A DNA stretch of 42,956 nt, taken from contig NMRA01000491.1 of NCBI GenBank assembly GCA_002633005.1, forward strand, positions 210,374-253,329. Reading direction: 5' to 3'. The notes under the pieces were generated by a model that saw only the letters and a list, made by a program, of their open reading frames with translations, was not told where the DNA came from and ran no database searches. This document shows positions 1 through 11,280 of this stretch, one piece after another (position 1 is the stretch's first letter; every line of letters begins with the position of its first letter). Made by a program: the position numbers and the translations under genes. Origin of the DNA: Phoronis australis (lineage: Eukaryota > Phoronida > Phoronidae).

Positions 1-2
1 CC

Positions 3-215
3 GGGGGCCGCCATCTTGAAGAAGAGTGCAGCTACAGCCAAGAAAGTGGCCTTTTTTTATTCACAGCATGTTCACAAATACAAACAAACCACATTCACTG
101 AGCCTACGTGCAATGCCCGCCTACAAAATGCCCCCAAACTTGGCCTACCCCAAAATTTCTATATTTTGGCAGTGCAAATTAGCCGCGGCCGCAGCCTACC
201 TATTCAGTGCCACCA
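3..215 (+). repeat. Dispersed ~213 bp repeat, copy 1
   Basis: This stretch matches 31672-31884 along its whole length in the same orientation. Both begin with GGGGGCC, run through a conserved AAGAAGAGTGCAGCTACAGC block, share CATGTTCACAAATACAAA, and end in CCGCGGCC(G/A)CAGCCTA and GTGCCACCA. Short reading frames overlap it but are not conserved between the copies, so I do not call it coding. It is an interspersed repeat of unknown class. No terminal inverted repeats or target duplication are visible, and the left edge may be cut by the window boundary. Confidence 0.75.
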
Positions 216-1430
216 GACATAAAGCTTGACGGAGAAAGAGGCTGATTTGAGCCCGCAAGGGAAGAGGGGCGCGGGGCATACCTCCATACAAGCGGCAAAC
301 GCCGCTTAAAACGGTAACTTTGTAACGGCGAGGGTATTTCCTCGAATGCCACTGCAAAAAGTACAGAAGTCTGACGGGCAGGGACTAAAATGTTTTACCC
401 AGATTTTTCAATGTACACAAGACTACAGAAACCTTTTTATTTTTTGCAAACGATGTGCTCTTTTTTGACAACATGGCGTCTATTCTTGTGCTGAATCAGC
501 TAGCCAGCCTACGTAGCTGTACGAAAGCTGAAGACCACCCTATGGTCATAAAATACAAGCTATATTTTTATACAACATTGCACCAAGGCTACTTTTCGCA
601 CACTTTTGCGCTCATAAAATATGTCTCATGTATTCTTGAAGAACATTGAAACCAGTGATCGATTCAAGAACCTGAAAAGGGATGTTTTTCCTAACTTAAA
701 AAATTCTTGGTTTTCGCACAAAGGCGGGGCAAATCCTCGTTTAGGGCACGATTTTAAAATTATGTAGGACTATATAAAATGTCCAAACTAGTGCCTAACT
801 TCCGAACATCATATCTCAGGAGTGGCTGATCGGATTCATATGAAACTATCAGATACTGTGCTTTGTGCTTTGCTCTCCAATGCGCTTCCAGGAATCGTTT
901 TCCGAAACCTTCCAGTTTTGCATAAAAATATTACTTTTGATTTTTTATGAAAACAATAAAGTTGCATAAATCGATATTTTAGAAAACTGTTACTGGATTT
1001 TTGTTATTTTACCTTGACCATTAATACCTAACGAAATTTGGTCACGCCGTTTTTTGCAATCAACGTAGTATTCTTTTTTGCAGAATTTCATTAAAAAGAC
1101 ACGGTCGCGTGACTCAATTTATGGTAGATTGGCAAAAAGTCAAAATTCGTATTCTACCAAACTCCTTCTACTTCTATTGAATTGAAATGCATAGTTTTGT
1201 AGATAATTTACAAACACTACAGCATCGATTTCTTGCCTACACTAAAACCCTGGAAGGCTCACTACGAAAGGGTAAGGTTTATCAGTGCTAAGAGTAAGTA
1301 GTAGTAGTACAGAAGGGTGTTGTTTCTTGAACAGTATCCTACAAATGTGTCCCCTTTTTCATCTCGCACATTCTCTAAATGGGCGAGTATTTTAATTTTC
1401 CACCAGCGATCCTGTAGTGGCGTATGAACT
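216..1430. other. No gene recognised
   Basis: AT-rich sequence with only short unconvincing frames. I see no splice-bounded exon, repeat array or transposon end here. Confidence 0.5.
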
Positions 1431-1520
1431 CGCCCGGTGTATTTTAGTCCCGACAAACTCAGCTCGGTTGCGACCTCCATAGTTATCAGTCGTCGCGAAG
1501 TCCCACAGAGCAAACCCAAC

Positions 1521-1796
1521 ATGGCGGGAGTTCTTTGCAACCTGTCTCGTTCCAGCCTCCAGCGCGCAGTCGGCCTTGTCCAAACCAAAAATGCAGTCAA
1601 GTTCCTGGCAGAATTGGCTTCCTTATTTGGAAAGTCACATAAGTTAAGAAGTCGGTTAGGTGTCGCTTCAGTTAAACGCATTTGCAACGAACTAACGGAG
1701 ACTAACGTAACTGTAGTGTATGCGGACAATGAAACTATAAACGAGTTGCAACCACAATATCAAGATGGAAGTAAAAGTAAAAGACGATTATCATGA
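1521..1796 (+). CDS. Possible first coding exon with mitochondrial-type N-terminus
   Basis: An ATG in a strong animal context (A at -3, G at +4) opens a 91-codon frame starting MAGVLCNLSRSSLQRAVGLV. The first 30 residues contain Arg10, Arg15, Lys23 and Lys27, several Ser and Leu, and no acidic residue. This is the composition of an amphipathic mitochondrial presequence. The frame probably stops being coding before its stop, because GT dinucleotides inside it could serve as donors, but I cannot choose one. The product is not recognised. A decayed LINE begins about 190 bp downstream, so the rest of any gene is either spliced beyond it or lost. A chance open frame is the main alternative, since the opposite strand is also open over this region. 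Confidence 0.22.
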   Translation: MAGVLCNLSRSSLQRAVGLVQTKNAVKFLAELASLFGKSHKLRSRLGVASVKRICNELTETNVTVVYADNETINELQPQYQDGSKSKRRLS

Positions 1797-1984
1797 TGCA
1801 GGGACCAATCTGTGCCCTTGTTGAAAGGGCTCTAGCCTTCGTTGCTAGGTTACTCGACGACATTTCTATATCGGATCGGAGCCATTGGTTTCTGTTACGG
1901 CACTGTTGCAAGCACACTACAGCAGCTGATTCTGACCACTACAAGTTTTCCTCTCATTTCACTCGAATTCGTGCCATATAGAGC

Positions 1985-3230
1985 TGCATTATTAATTCAG
2001 TATTTATTAGAGTATTGTCAGAAATGGAAATTGATTGTTAACATGTCGAAGACTAACGGATAATTGTTTTCAGAAAGGGTGGAATGTTACGATCGTATGA
2101 AAAATGAACGTATAATGGGAATACTGTTAATATTGTAAATGCATTTAAATATTTATGATTAATGTTTACTGCGAAAGGTTCATGGTCTTGCGCACAGAAA
2201 ACTTTATCATTACAGGCTTCCAAGGCAGTGAATTTAATGAGGAAAAATGTCAATGGTTTTAATGCACTCCCTATTAAAGTTAGTTTGAAATTATTCGATT
2301 GTAAAATACTGCCGATACTTCATTATGCCTGTGAGATCTGGTGTTTTAGAGAGGGCTAATGTATTGAAATAGTCCACACAAAATTTTGTAAAGAAATTTT
2401 AAAGTTGCCTAGCACGGCAATTTCATCGGTTGTTAGAGGTGAGATGGGTCGTTACTCCTTGATTGCATACCAACTTCCTAGAATTATGTAATACTGGTTG
2501 AAACTATTAAAAACCGATGCGTCAAAAATTACATATCATTGCTATGAATGGCAGTCAGTACAATATGACGGAAAATGTTAATAAACCGTACTGGGTTAAC
2601 GATGTTAAGAACTTGCTGTTTCAGTTTGGATTTTGGAGAAGCATGGTACAATCAGGGTGTAGGTTCCGAGACAAGTTTCATATCACTTTTTAAACAGAGA
2701 TGCAAAGATACTGATCAGCAAAAATGGCAAGACATTTTGAACAATTCGAATAAGCTGGAAACTTACAGAACTTTTAAGTTAAATTTTGTTTTGAAAATTA
2801 TTTAGATGTAATTGACAATGTAAATGTTAGATCCGATATGGAAAGATTGAGATCTTCAGCGCATGCACTAATGATTGAAAAGGGTAGACACTTGAAACTT
2901 AGCAGACCAGAAAGGATATGCCCTCTCTGTGTTAGGACATATGTCGAGTCATCATCATTTTGTGACCGAATGTCCATTCTACGATGACCTTAAACGATAT
3001 TTGCCTGCATGGAGCTACAACAATCCCAATGTTACAAAATTTAACAGACTCATGACTGTGGAGGAAACAGATCTTATATGGTCAACATGTAAATATGTTC
3101 ATTTCGCATTCAAGCGAAGAAAAGCTCGGTTTACTTTTAGTGTTTGACACTTACCTGTGTTGTATTTTATGTTTTGATTGTAACAAGGGCCAGAGGCCTA
3201 GTTATTGAATAAATATATATATTAAAATGG
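1985..3230 (+). pseudogene. Non-LTR retrotransposon (LINE) remnant, RT thumb to 3' end
   Basis: Decayed C-terminal half of a LINE reverse-transcriptase ORF, spread over frames by stops and frameshifts. In order I read: the post-YADD segment YCQKWKLIVNMSKT (about 2015-2057) followed by FRKGG; AQKTL...QASKAVNLM (about 2195-2240); LKLFDCKILPILHYACEIW (2287-2343); VHTKFCKEILKLPS (2370-2411); a segment resembling the YWLKLLK motif (about 2490); and a terminal segment with HHHFVTECPFYDDL (2940-2985). This order is typical of the CR1/L2/Jockey-like group in invertebrates. The 3' end near 3230 follows AATAAATATATATATT. The catalytic YADD box is not clearly preserved. No intact ORF remains. Confidence 0.8.
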
Positions 3231-3280
3231 ATCGTTGAAAAATACAAACAAACTGTATTGTCCACTGGTGGTCTACGATA

Positions 3281-4477
3281 AGGGGGTTCGACACAGTTTC
3301 AATTTTTCGTTGAATTCGAAAAAAGGCAATTTTTTATTTTGATCTTTCTGTACCACAAATCTGAAAAATGCGGAGGTCACCGAATTAACCCTTTCCTTTA
3401 TAGCTGGTTAAATAAATGCACCTCTGGTAAACAATGAGAAATTTACAAGGGTTTCTGAAAATCCGCTTCTAATTAAATTGATGACTGAAATCCTTTCGAA
3501 AACGGAAAAATTTCGTTGCGTGATGCCGGTTTCATCCTTTAATAGCTTTAATTATATTTCTCCGTTTTCTGAGTTTATCACGTCGGAGTAGGAAAACTTT
3601 TTGTCAATGGATTTGAGTTCTTCAATGTCAAACTACCCGTTCTGGTGACGCTATTTGAACTAAGATAGCGAAAAAACAAAGTCCGTTATATTTCACTTTG
3701 AAATAAGAAAAATAGTGTGTCGACACCGACTGAGCTATTGTGCTCAAACAGCGTCATTTTACAAGACGCAATTCGACCTTCTCAAGTGCGCGTCAGTTTC
3801 AATATCATGATAATTACCCTGCTACAATTCACTGAATAACCATCATGTTGTGCTGTTGGGATTGTGAAATAAGTTTAATTTAATTTTCTTTCCTTCACAT
3901 TCATCAATTTAGATCACAGGGTGAGTTTCGTCAGTCGAAAGATCTCACTAAAAATGAACATTTCGTAACTTTAGGCCTTGTATGTAGTTGCATTATTTTA
4001 CAGTTAATTTTCTTATCTTTTTTAAAAGTGGGTGGGTTTTCGCTGAAACCTCATTACATAAGGCGGCAGTTGAGTGAGTCACCCATAATGCATGAGTCAG
4101 CTGTCACTCACTACGGCGGCCATTTTAGGAGATGGTCGACCACAAAAAGAAAAAAAACTAAACTGAAAATTCATATGAAATTCAGTTAATTTTAAAAAAC
4201 TTTAGAATTGTGATGGGCTTAAGTTTCGAATGAACTAACTTGCGATAAATCCGTTTTTATTGATTTCAAAATTGACTTTTGAATAAAATTACACCTATTA
4301 TGACGTAAGTGTGAAATTTGATTTCGCGCGCTATCATAATAAAAACTGAACTCAAAATCAGCATTTTTCAAATTAAATAATGTTCTTTGAAATAGAAAGT
4401 CGAATTCAAATGTTTTATGAATAAATCAATGTCTGCTTTACGACGTTTTGTCCATACAAACCTATGTCGAACCCCTT
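3281..4477. mobile_element. Non-autonomous TA-flanked DNA transposon (Tc1/mariner-like ends)
   Basis: The ends are inverted repeats: AGGGGGTTCGACACAG at 3281-3296, and AAGGGGTTCGACATAG when 4462-4477 is read on the minus strand (14 of 16 identical). Each end is flanked directly by TA (3279-3280 and 4478-4479), the target duplication expected for Tc1/mariner/IS630-type insertion. The 1.2 kb interior has no transposase frame, so the copy is non-autonomous. Part of the interior (about 3880-4115) recurs at 27415-27625. Assignment to a superfamily rests only on the TA and the inverted ends. Confidence 0.6.
3880..4115 (+). repeat. Dispersed repeat shared with 27415-27625
   Basis: Alignable with 27415-27625 in the same orientation. 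Shared landmarks are TTAGATCACA near the left, AAAAGTGGG(T/C)GG, AACCTCATTA, and ACCCATAATGCA...GAGTCAGCTG / GAATCAGCTG near the right. This segment lies inside the TA-flanked element, so it is either a conserved part of that family or a nested insertion. Confidence 0.6.
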
Positions 4478-4479
4478 TA

Positions 4480-7382
4480 CTGTTTTGGTTCACGTTCCCG
4501 TACGAAACACCGCCATCTACAAGCAACGATGCAACGCTTAATTCTTAATTTACGTTAGAAATCATTTTAATACAAATGAAATAAAAACAATGGTGAAATG
4601 TTATGCAGATGAATTTCTTTCGCTTTGTGCCTGTTTATCCATAGATATCCAATTAGAATTCATGATTTATCCAGGCGTAACGCGGTACATTCATGTGATC
4701 ATGAAGAGTCAAGTACATGTATTTACCTTCGACATGCATTTTGCTCTGTTATTTTCTGTATATCGTCGCTCTCTATCGCAAGTGCTCCAAATGCATTGCA
4801 AAATCACCGACAATGATGGCTCACTATCCGTTGTATTTTCAAGTTACCGCGGCCCGAGTGGCTGGAATCATAACTTGATTGACATGTCGTAACTGCTCAT
4901 TCCCTTGGCCAAGGGGAAAAACTAGAACGTAGTTATGAGCGACAAGACTTTATATAGGGAATGCGACTTAGTTTTTGACGCTCTAATGAGAGTCATGATG
5001 GACAAGTTATACCATTTTGTCAGTGTGAGATCAAGACTGAAGTAGAATTTCCCTTTAATAAGTCATCAGTTGCAGTCTCAAGACGTGTTCTACAGTTCAC
5101 ACCTAACCTTCAGAATGGGCTGTGTTTCAGGAGGTTTGCGATATCTACAAGACATCACTGATTGTCTAAAAAAGTTCTCTCGTGACCATGACACAAATGA
5201 TAATTATCTGAGATTTTCTGTTATCGCTTTTTAACCCGATGGAATGAGGCTGTCTGAAACGTAGTGCTTCGTTTATTTCAAGTTGTTTTGGCTTCTTCAT
5301 TGACATTTGAGTTCTCGGGCTAAAACAATCCCATTTTACTCATCTAGGAAAAAGAAAGCGGGCTAAAGCATTTATCCTATCACCCATCTGTCCGGTAGTG
5401 AACCACTAGAATCTGTGAACGTCTTTAAAAAAAAACAAGGAAACCAATAACTCTTACTAAATCTTCTGAAAAAATGCTCAGTTTATTTGTGTAGCAATAT
5501 AATTCAATGATGTTGACTTCTTTCAAATAAAAAGAATAAAAAATCTTCTCTTTTTATACGCCTACGATCTCCATGAAGGTTATAAGCACGTGTGTTACTG
5601 TTGGATCAACTTTTGCACATACTGTTGACAAACAACTGGTAAATACGCGCGTCCAGCGCACTCACAGGAAGGTTCAGTCGTTACGCCATGCGCGCACCCA
5701 GCCGAAAATATAGGGGGATCGAATTTTTCAGTATGTGAACCTTTCACTAAAACCAAGAACGGGGACTAAAAATTAAAAAAAAAATAACAAAAACGGGGTA
5801 AGTACTACTGCGTTCAGACCTATGAATTTTGCATTTGCACCGACTTCTCTATGACTTCTGTCTCGTTTTCTCGGACTTTTTGTTTCTATGAGGCGGACCT
5901 TTTTGCCCACTTCGCCAAATAGAGGAGGGGGGGGGGGGCGAGACCCCCTGGGTGCTTCTTCAGTGGGTGACATGCAAGACGACTGTACACAATCATTAAC
6001 GCTGGCATGGATGTGGTATTGCACATTTGCTCGCGTTTTGAACAAGAGGTTGTCTTTTGGATGCTTGGCAAAAGATTTATATCTGTGATAGCTGCCGGTG
6101 CGGGTCCAATTCAACATAAACCTAATGTGGCATTATTGATGAGAAAAATCTTTTTCTGAGACCAGACTGTACACATGATATTGCAATTCAATGAGGCTGC
6201 TTCGAAGAACTCCTGTACCCTATACGTATGCATTTTATAACAGTGAGACAAGTAGAACTTTGGAAAACACACAAAAGTCAATAACCAATTAACCAATAGC
6301 AGACATACGTCTCCAGTCTCAAGGGTTAACAAATCGCCTACTAGAGAAAAAATGTGATGAAGTATCAAACACGTCCTACTAATTGAACGGGAAATACGTA
6401 AATATTTCCGTTCAATCCAGAAGTCGACGTAAATCGTTAGTCTTGAGTCTAACATTTCTTCCAACAGCGAAGCCAAACTCCGGTCTTAAATGGGACAAGA
6501 TTTTCATCTTCAGTTTGGTTTTTCACTGCAAGTTTACATTTTCTCCCATCTTACGGAATTCTGCAGAACCGTCGTCTCAACGTCCAGAGGTAAAATCCCT
6601 GGCCAGAGTTAAAGCACATCTGTGCAGTCTTTTTGCACACACTATAACACACCATAAAAGTTTTATGAAACAGTAGCTTAGGTTTTCCATTAATTACATT
6701 GCGCCAAGTCTGTTCTTCCGTAAGACATACGCCATATTAAATTCATACCTGCTCCTATAAGTGAAGAATAGATACCAGCTCCTGTACGCGAAGCTGACGT
6801 GAGCAGAATGCTTTTGAAAAAGGAAAACGCACGTAAGCTTAAAAACATGCACTGACCGACCATAAGTGGCTAAGAAAAGGTGAGTTTCGTAAAATCTTTA
6901 AGGGTATAAAAGGGTGTATTTTATCGTGCTCTCGGTAAAAGGATGAGCGTCCACACTGCTGTCAATAATGGTGGAATCCCTTTAACGCTGATACTTCTCT
7001 CAGTGCAGATGAACTGGGCAACAACATTGTTGTGGGTTGAAGTCCACAATTAACAGTTTGATCATCTTGTTGACCGCTTCACCTATCAAACCGATAGCGT
7101 CTGTTAGGTTATTGTTCAGCGCAAGAATGCACTGAGTTAAAGTTTCACTGTAAAAAAAAAACAAAAAACGTGGCGCTTGGCGAACCGACGACAGCGCAGG
7201 ATCCGCCGGCGCCGGCCAAGGCTGCCTGGTGCCAGATCACATTTGCCGTAGTATCCCGGCCATGCTTTGAATATTAGGCATTACATACCAATTAAAAGAT
7301 ATCATACCGTACAATAAGTTTTAACTAAATGAGGGGAACCGCCGGAAATTGCCAGTGTACTGGCGCCCAAGCCAGCCGGGGC
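4480..7382. other. No gene recognised; small palindrome and G-run
   Basis: No exon with convincing splice sites or family match. Two small structures stand out: a perfect 14 bp palindrome CCCTTGGCCAAGGG at 4902-4915, and a G12-class homopolymer around 5924-5938. Several 60-120 codon frames cross the region on both strands but show no recognisable motif. Confidence 0.45.
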
Positions 7383-7507
7383 TGCGTTCCGTAGACACAA
7401 GAGCTTCTCGAGGAAAGCTGGTTTGATCACATGCTTCGTTTGCGATATCTCGCGAAATCTAGTGCGGTTTTTTGTTAATGCGTGTCTCTTGAGTCTACGG
7501 AAGGCCA
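7383..7507. mobile_element. Small inverted-repeat element (MITE), TGCGTTCCGTAGAC family
   Basis: A 125 bp element with inverted ends of about 21 bp: TGCGTTCCGTAGACACAAGAG at the left, and TGGCCTTCCGTAGACTCAAG when the right end is read on the minus strand. The interior includes GATCACATGCTTCG and ATCTCGCGAAATCTAG. The same terminal motif recurs at 34936, 35066 and 35085. No coding capacity; mobilised in trans if at all. Confidence 0.55.
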
Positions 7508-7604
7508 GTCCAGGCCAGACGTCATTACTATACCCAATGACCATGGAATATACCATTATTGGAGCGGTTTCAGGAAATTTCCCACTCGGTATGAGGCTAC
7601 TTAC

Positions 7605-7862
7605 CCATATTCCTGGTCTTCGACTTTCGACATGAGCAGACTCTTCGGGACCTTTCTTCGGGTACGAACTTTTCCAACGCGTCCGACCAGTTGAATTACC
7701 ACCACACGGTCTTTCTTGCTGCCGGCTCCTCCCCCTAAATTGACCGCCTCGTCGATAGACTTCAGAGACGGCATCAGGACAAACTTTATCTCAGTCCCCC
7801 AAGATCGAGTGAAGATATACAATATATTGCAATAGTACTCCTGCTGCTTGCTATCGAAGATA
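7605..7862 (-). CDS. Candidate internal exon of an unidentified gene
   Basis: On the minus strand an open frame of about 86 codons runs from a possible acceptor (ACTTAG, AG at 7863-7864) to a strong donor, with GTAAGTAG starting at 7604. The reading includes SKQQEYYC near the start, GTEIKFVLMPSLKSIDEAV in the middle, then a Gly-rich turn, KKDRVVVIQLVGRVGKVRTR and KSLLMSKVEDQEYG. Charged and hydrophobic residues alternate as in real protein, and the frame closes just past the donor. I do not recognise the family and see no partner exon within a few kb. The acceptor is weak. The alternative is a chance frame or a decayed exon captured by a transposon. Confidence 0.35.
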
Positions 7863-7864
7863 CT

Positions 7865-8593
7865 AAGTCTACACTATTATAAGAAGTTCGTGAATGTTGA
7901 TCTCAGATTAAATAGTATGAACTCTGTCTTGGACACTGTTGCAACCGTAGATTATTTAGCCCTAATCGTTGATCTCTCGGAGATACACGCTGTTTGACGA
8001 TTACGGAATATCAACGTAAACACGATGTGCTTTCCTTCTCTCCAATGAACACTATTCCAGAAAATCATCATATTTCAAGTATTTGCACAACGGCCGCCGG
8101 GATCCCGGGTTTAGGCCTACACGTGAGAGTCTGTTGATGCCGGCTCCCTCAAAAGCGTTGTTACATAACAGATCACCTCGTCAGTGGTCAGATTCAAGGT
8201 CACCCTGGCACACAAAACCGGCTGCAAGCGAGTTTGTTTAGAGTCACTTACTATCTCACAAACATGCTTTAAAGTTGCTGTTTTTGGTCCCTTTTCCATT
8301 TTTATATTCGATCAAACACTGCCTAAAGCAACAGTAAACTAGCGTTTCGTCCAGCGAACGTAGATCACATGGGTCAAAAATTAGTAAAATTCTGGTTACT
8401 CCTGTTTCTTACTCACTTGAAGAGCAAAATGACTTCTAGGTTAAACAAGCAGTTGACGTTTTGCTCAATCTTTGAGGGCATGCTCAAATTGAAAGCAAAA
8501 TTATAAGATATAGTTGTGCCCTTCAGGACAAAAGGTAGGCCGTAAACGAAAAAATCACTTGGGTACAGCGTACGTCGGATGTTTTGACTCAGC
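7865..8593. other. No gene recognised
   Basis: Mixed-composition sequence. A CCGGGATCCCGG palindrome lies near 8098. No exon or repeat assigned. Confidence 0.45.
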
Positions 8594-8886
8594 CAGCAGG
8601 CGTATTTATAGGGGGGGGGGGGGNGCCCGGGCCCCCTCCCCTCCTTGGCTGCCGCAAGCGAAATGAAACAGCTACAGCGTGAAGTGTGAGGAAATAATGA
8701 GTTCAGCCAGTACTGAGGACCTGTAGCGGCGGAATCGTGTTCCCGTTTAGTCTTCAGATAGATATTCTGGATCCACATACCAAGCCCTCGCAACTTTCGG
8801 GCCGCCTGTGTACATACAGTCGCGCTTTGCCCAATTCCCAGAGGCATTAACATGTTGCCCCCCCCTTAATCCTAGATCCGCCACTG
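8594..8886 (-). mobile_element. hAT-like non-autonomous element, copy 1
   Basis: Read on the minus strand it starts CAGTGGCGGATCTAGG (8886-8871) and ends near 8594-8610 in TATAAATACGCCTGCTG, a degraded inverse of the start. It aligns with 24489-24822 in opposite orientation: both share AATTGGGCAAAGCGCGA, CACAGGCGG(C/T)CCGAAAGTTGCG, ACGATTCCGCCGC, TTCACGCT and CTTGCGGCAGCCAAGG. The CAGTGGCGGAT end is commonly seen in hAT-type elements. A G-run with one N (8624) sits inside the left end. I found no matching 8 bp target duplication. Confidence 0.6.
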
Positions 8887-9688
8887 TGTATTGTCCTTGC
8901 ACGCAGTTGAGTTCGGCTGTAGACGGCAGCTTCACAACCAAGCGAGAAATATACCGGCACAGGACCTCGTTCGGACTCCATAGTAGGGAGGTTAGTGCGC
9001 TCAAATTTTTTCGCGGCAGACATTTGAAATTAGAACCCGAGGCGCTCCTAGCGGAGTGAAGGTGCCGTGATTGAGGCTTATACTATAGGCTTATCAAACC
9101 AATAGTGCGATGTTGCCTGGCCGGCGATCGTCGCCGGCTTGTACGTACCCGTAGGACAATTTAATCGTGTCGACCGATTTGGATAGGCACCAGTACATGG
9201 AAATAGAAGGTCTGTCAAATATACTTTTAAGTGTATTTGTCTGTCTGTACATCTGACGGACACTATTTAATACAAGAGAATCCGGGTCAGTCACGTGGTC
9301 ACGCTTAGGCATTAGTTTGGCAGTATTGGTAGCCGAACCTTCAATACGGGGCTTAATTTCAGAATACTTTGATGAACTATTCTTTTAGGAAGAGAATAAA
9401 TGAAAATAAATTGTCTCAACTTAGCATAAATATGAACATTTATGGCATTATATTGCCCGTAACACGGCCTACATTTCGCTTGATTTTGCAAATGATATCA
9501 AAGGATTTTCGTTTTATTAAATGATTTAGGTGCGTCCAACGTCCGACGAGTAGATGCCTGACAGACATCGGCGAGAATTGGCGGTTAGTAAGAAAACACA
9601 ATAAAAGTTTGTTGAGTTACAACTCTGCCCCAAAATGACTTCAAGAAGTGATAATTCGTTGTTGCTTGAGACCAGACTCTACTCGTTG
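8887..9688. other. No gene recognised
   Basis: No exon, repeat or transposon end recognised between the hAT-like element and the LINE target-site repeat. Confidence 0.45.
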
Positions 9689-9698
9689 GCTGGCACAC
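9689..9698 (+). repeat. LINE target-site duplication, left
   Basis: GCTGGCACAC, identical to 11281-11290. The two copies sit exactly outside the inferred LINE boundaries. Confidence 0.65.
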
Positions 9699-9937
9699 CA
9701 GGCTTTTTTTTTCACTGTGATATATATTTATTGAAGGATACACAGAACATACAAAGAAATAATAACAAACCCAGAAACCGCGAAGCATTATATCTGGGTT
9801 GTAAACAATTCATAAATGAAACTTGTATACATAGAGATATATACAATTAAGTAGTATCTAAAATAAGTATTCCAATACTTAGACATGCTATTACAGATAA
9901 ATAAAAACAAAAATATTTACAGATTCATGTAGGGAAA

Positions 9938-10295
9938 TCAGATGCAACAATATTGATAAACGGTATATAAAAATTTGCTAACGTTGCTTAGGAGGAATTC
10001 GTTAAGAACAAAGTCAAGGTTAGGACTACCATTCAGTAATAATGTAACTCTAGTAGGGATATTATTACAAGAATTGAGAGCGTTAACAACTGATTGGTTA
10101 TCATTGAGTGCACGAAAGAGTGAGTCTCTCAGGGATTCGATGAGGGGACATTTGAAGAAAATATGAGGATAAGATTGATGGTCACCACATTTACAGTTTG
10201 GAGATACATTACTAAAGTTGTGCCTGAACTTGTCAGAGTTGAGGAAAAGGCCACATCTTGATCTGTACAATGCTATTTCGTTATCGCGGGTAAGG
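9938..10295 (-). pseudogene. LINE ORF2 C-terminal fragment
   Basis: A minus-strand frame that enters from the N gap with LTRDNEIALYRSRCG and continues to a TAA at 9938. It contains the Cys/His knuckle typical of LINE C-termini (CKCGDHQSYPHIFFKCP, with C-x-C, H and C spacing) followed by a leucine-rich tail. This tail usually follows the reverse transcriptase and is thought to help bind template or target. The frame itself is open, but it is separated from its endonuclease by the gap, so integrity cannot be judged. Confidence 0.8.
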
Positions 10296-10360
10296 NNNNN
10301 NNNNNNNNNNNNNNNNNNNNNNNNNNNNNNNNNNNNNNNNNNNNNNNNNNNNNNNNNNNN
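10296..10360. other. Assembly gap (65 N)
   Basis: Run of 65 N inside a LINE. Protein on the two sides belongs to the same element type but to regions normally separated by the whole reverse-transcriptase domain. The gap length therefore probably understates the missing sequence. Confidence 0.95.
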
Positions 10361-11278
10361 TGTTGACTGCCGCGTATTTTATTGATGATGTTCCAGTATT
10401 CTTTGGAATTCTTGCTTGCGCTGTTAATTTGTTGAAAAAGCTTGTGTCGGTGATCAGCTTTGGCTTGATTTACTAAAGTTTCAACCAGACGTGACTGCTC
10501 CTTGTATCTGTTGTAGATTATAGTGTTGTTAGATCTTCTGAAAGAGCTGTAAAGTCTGTTTCTTGTGCGGATTGCCCGTTTAACATTACTGTTGAACCAC
10601 GGTTTGCTGTTGTGTTTAATTATCTTTTCAGTTGATGGGATGTTGTTTTTTAAGATTTCATAGAGAGTACTAGTGAAGAGTGAAACAGTGTCATCAATGT
10701 CGCCAGTGTTCAATATGGAATCCCAGTCAGTGTTGGTGATATCCTGACGCAGTTTATCGGTGTCGACCTGATCATATTTCCAGTTGGTTCGAGTGGTGTG
10801 TTGCTCTTTAACCGGTTTTTTAAGTGTTAGAGTGGTTTCGATAGTGTGGTGATCAGAATTGCCAACAGGAGGTAGTACAGAACATGAGTCAATGATACTC
10901 AAATTGTTTGTTATACACAGGTCAATACATGAATGAGAAACGTCGGTGATACGGGTTGGCTCATTAATTAGTTGTATGCAGTCATTAGACAATAAAATAT
11001 CAAACAATTGTAGTCCGGCCGTATTGTCATGATCATCATTGTACCATGTAGAGTTTCGGGCATTGAAATCACCATTTATGATTATACTAACGCTATTGCG
11101 GTTAAGTTCCGCTAACTGATCCGCTAGGGCTTTGAAGTAGAGTTTTCTTTCAGTTGGAGATTGAGAAGGTGAGCGATAAAACAACCCATAGTAAATTTTT
11201 CTGTGATCGAAATAAATTTCGATCCAGCAGTTGCATAACTGAGGACAAGTTAAGCTAGGACATAATTTAAATGAGAGT
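10361..11278 (-). pseudogene. LINE apurinic-like endonuclease domain and linker
   Basis: An open minus-strand frame carrying the second half of an exonuclease-endonuclease-phosphatase domain. The order is CWIEIYF...YYGLFYRSPSQS, then INGDFNARN (metal/phosphate-binding GDFN), SCIDLCIT, and GNSDHHTIE (the C-terminal catalytic SDH). A basic linker follows (KPWFNSNVKRAIRTRNRLYS), then YWNIINKIRGSQ just before the gap. The endonuclease nicks target DNA to prime reverse transcription. The N-terminal part of the domain is missing because the copy is 5'-truncated. The frame has no stop over about 300 codons, which suggests a fairly young insertion. Confidence 0.88.
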
Positions 11279-11280
11279 GT

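Larger units (their letters stand above)
9699..11280 (-). mobile_element. 5'-truncated LINE insertion with target-site duplication and assembly gap
   Basis: A minus-strand non-LTR retrotransposon. Its 3' end is an A-run (T-run 9704-9712 on the plus strand) and its 5' end is cut inside the endonuclease coding region. GCTGGCACAC occurs immediately outside both ends (9689-9698 and 11281-11290), a 10 bp target-site duplication. Endonuclease coding is at 10361-11278 and the extreme C-terminus at 9938-10295. The reverse-transcriptase core, normally over 1 kb, should lie between them but is replaced by 65 Ns. The true locus must therefore be longer than shown, unless the copy is internally deleted. 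It resembles the Jockey/CR1/L2 group. Confidence 0.85.

Noticed and set aside
1262-1729. 155-codon minus-strand frame
   Set aside because: No recognisable motif; it overlaps the better-supported plus-strand start and has no splice evidence.
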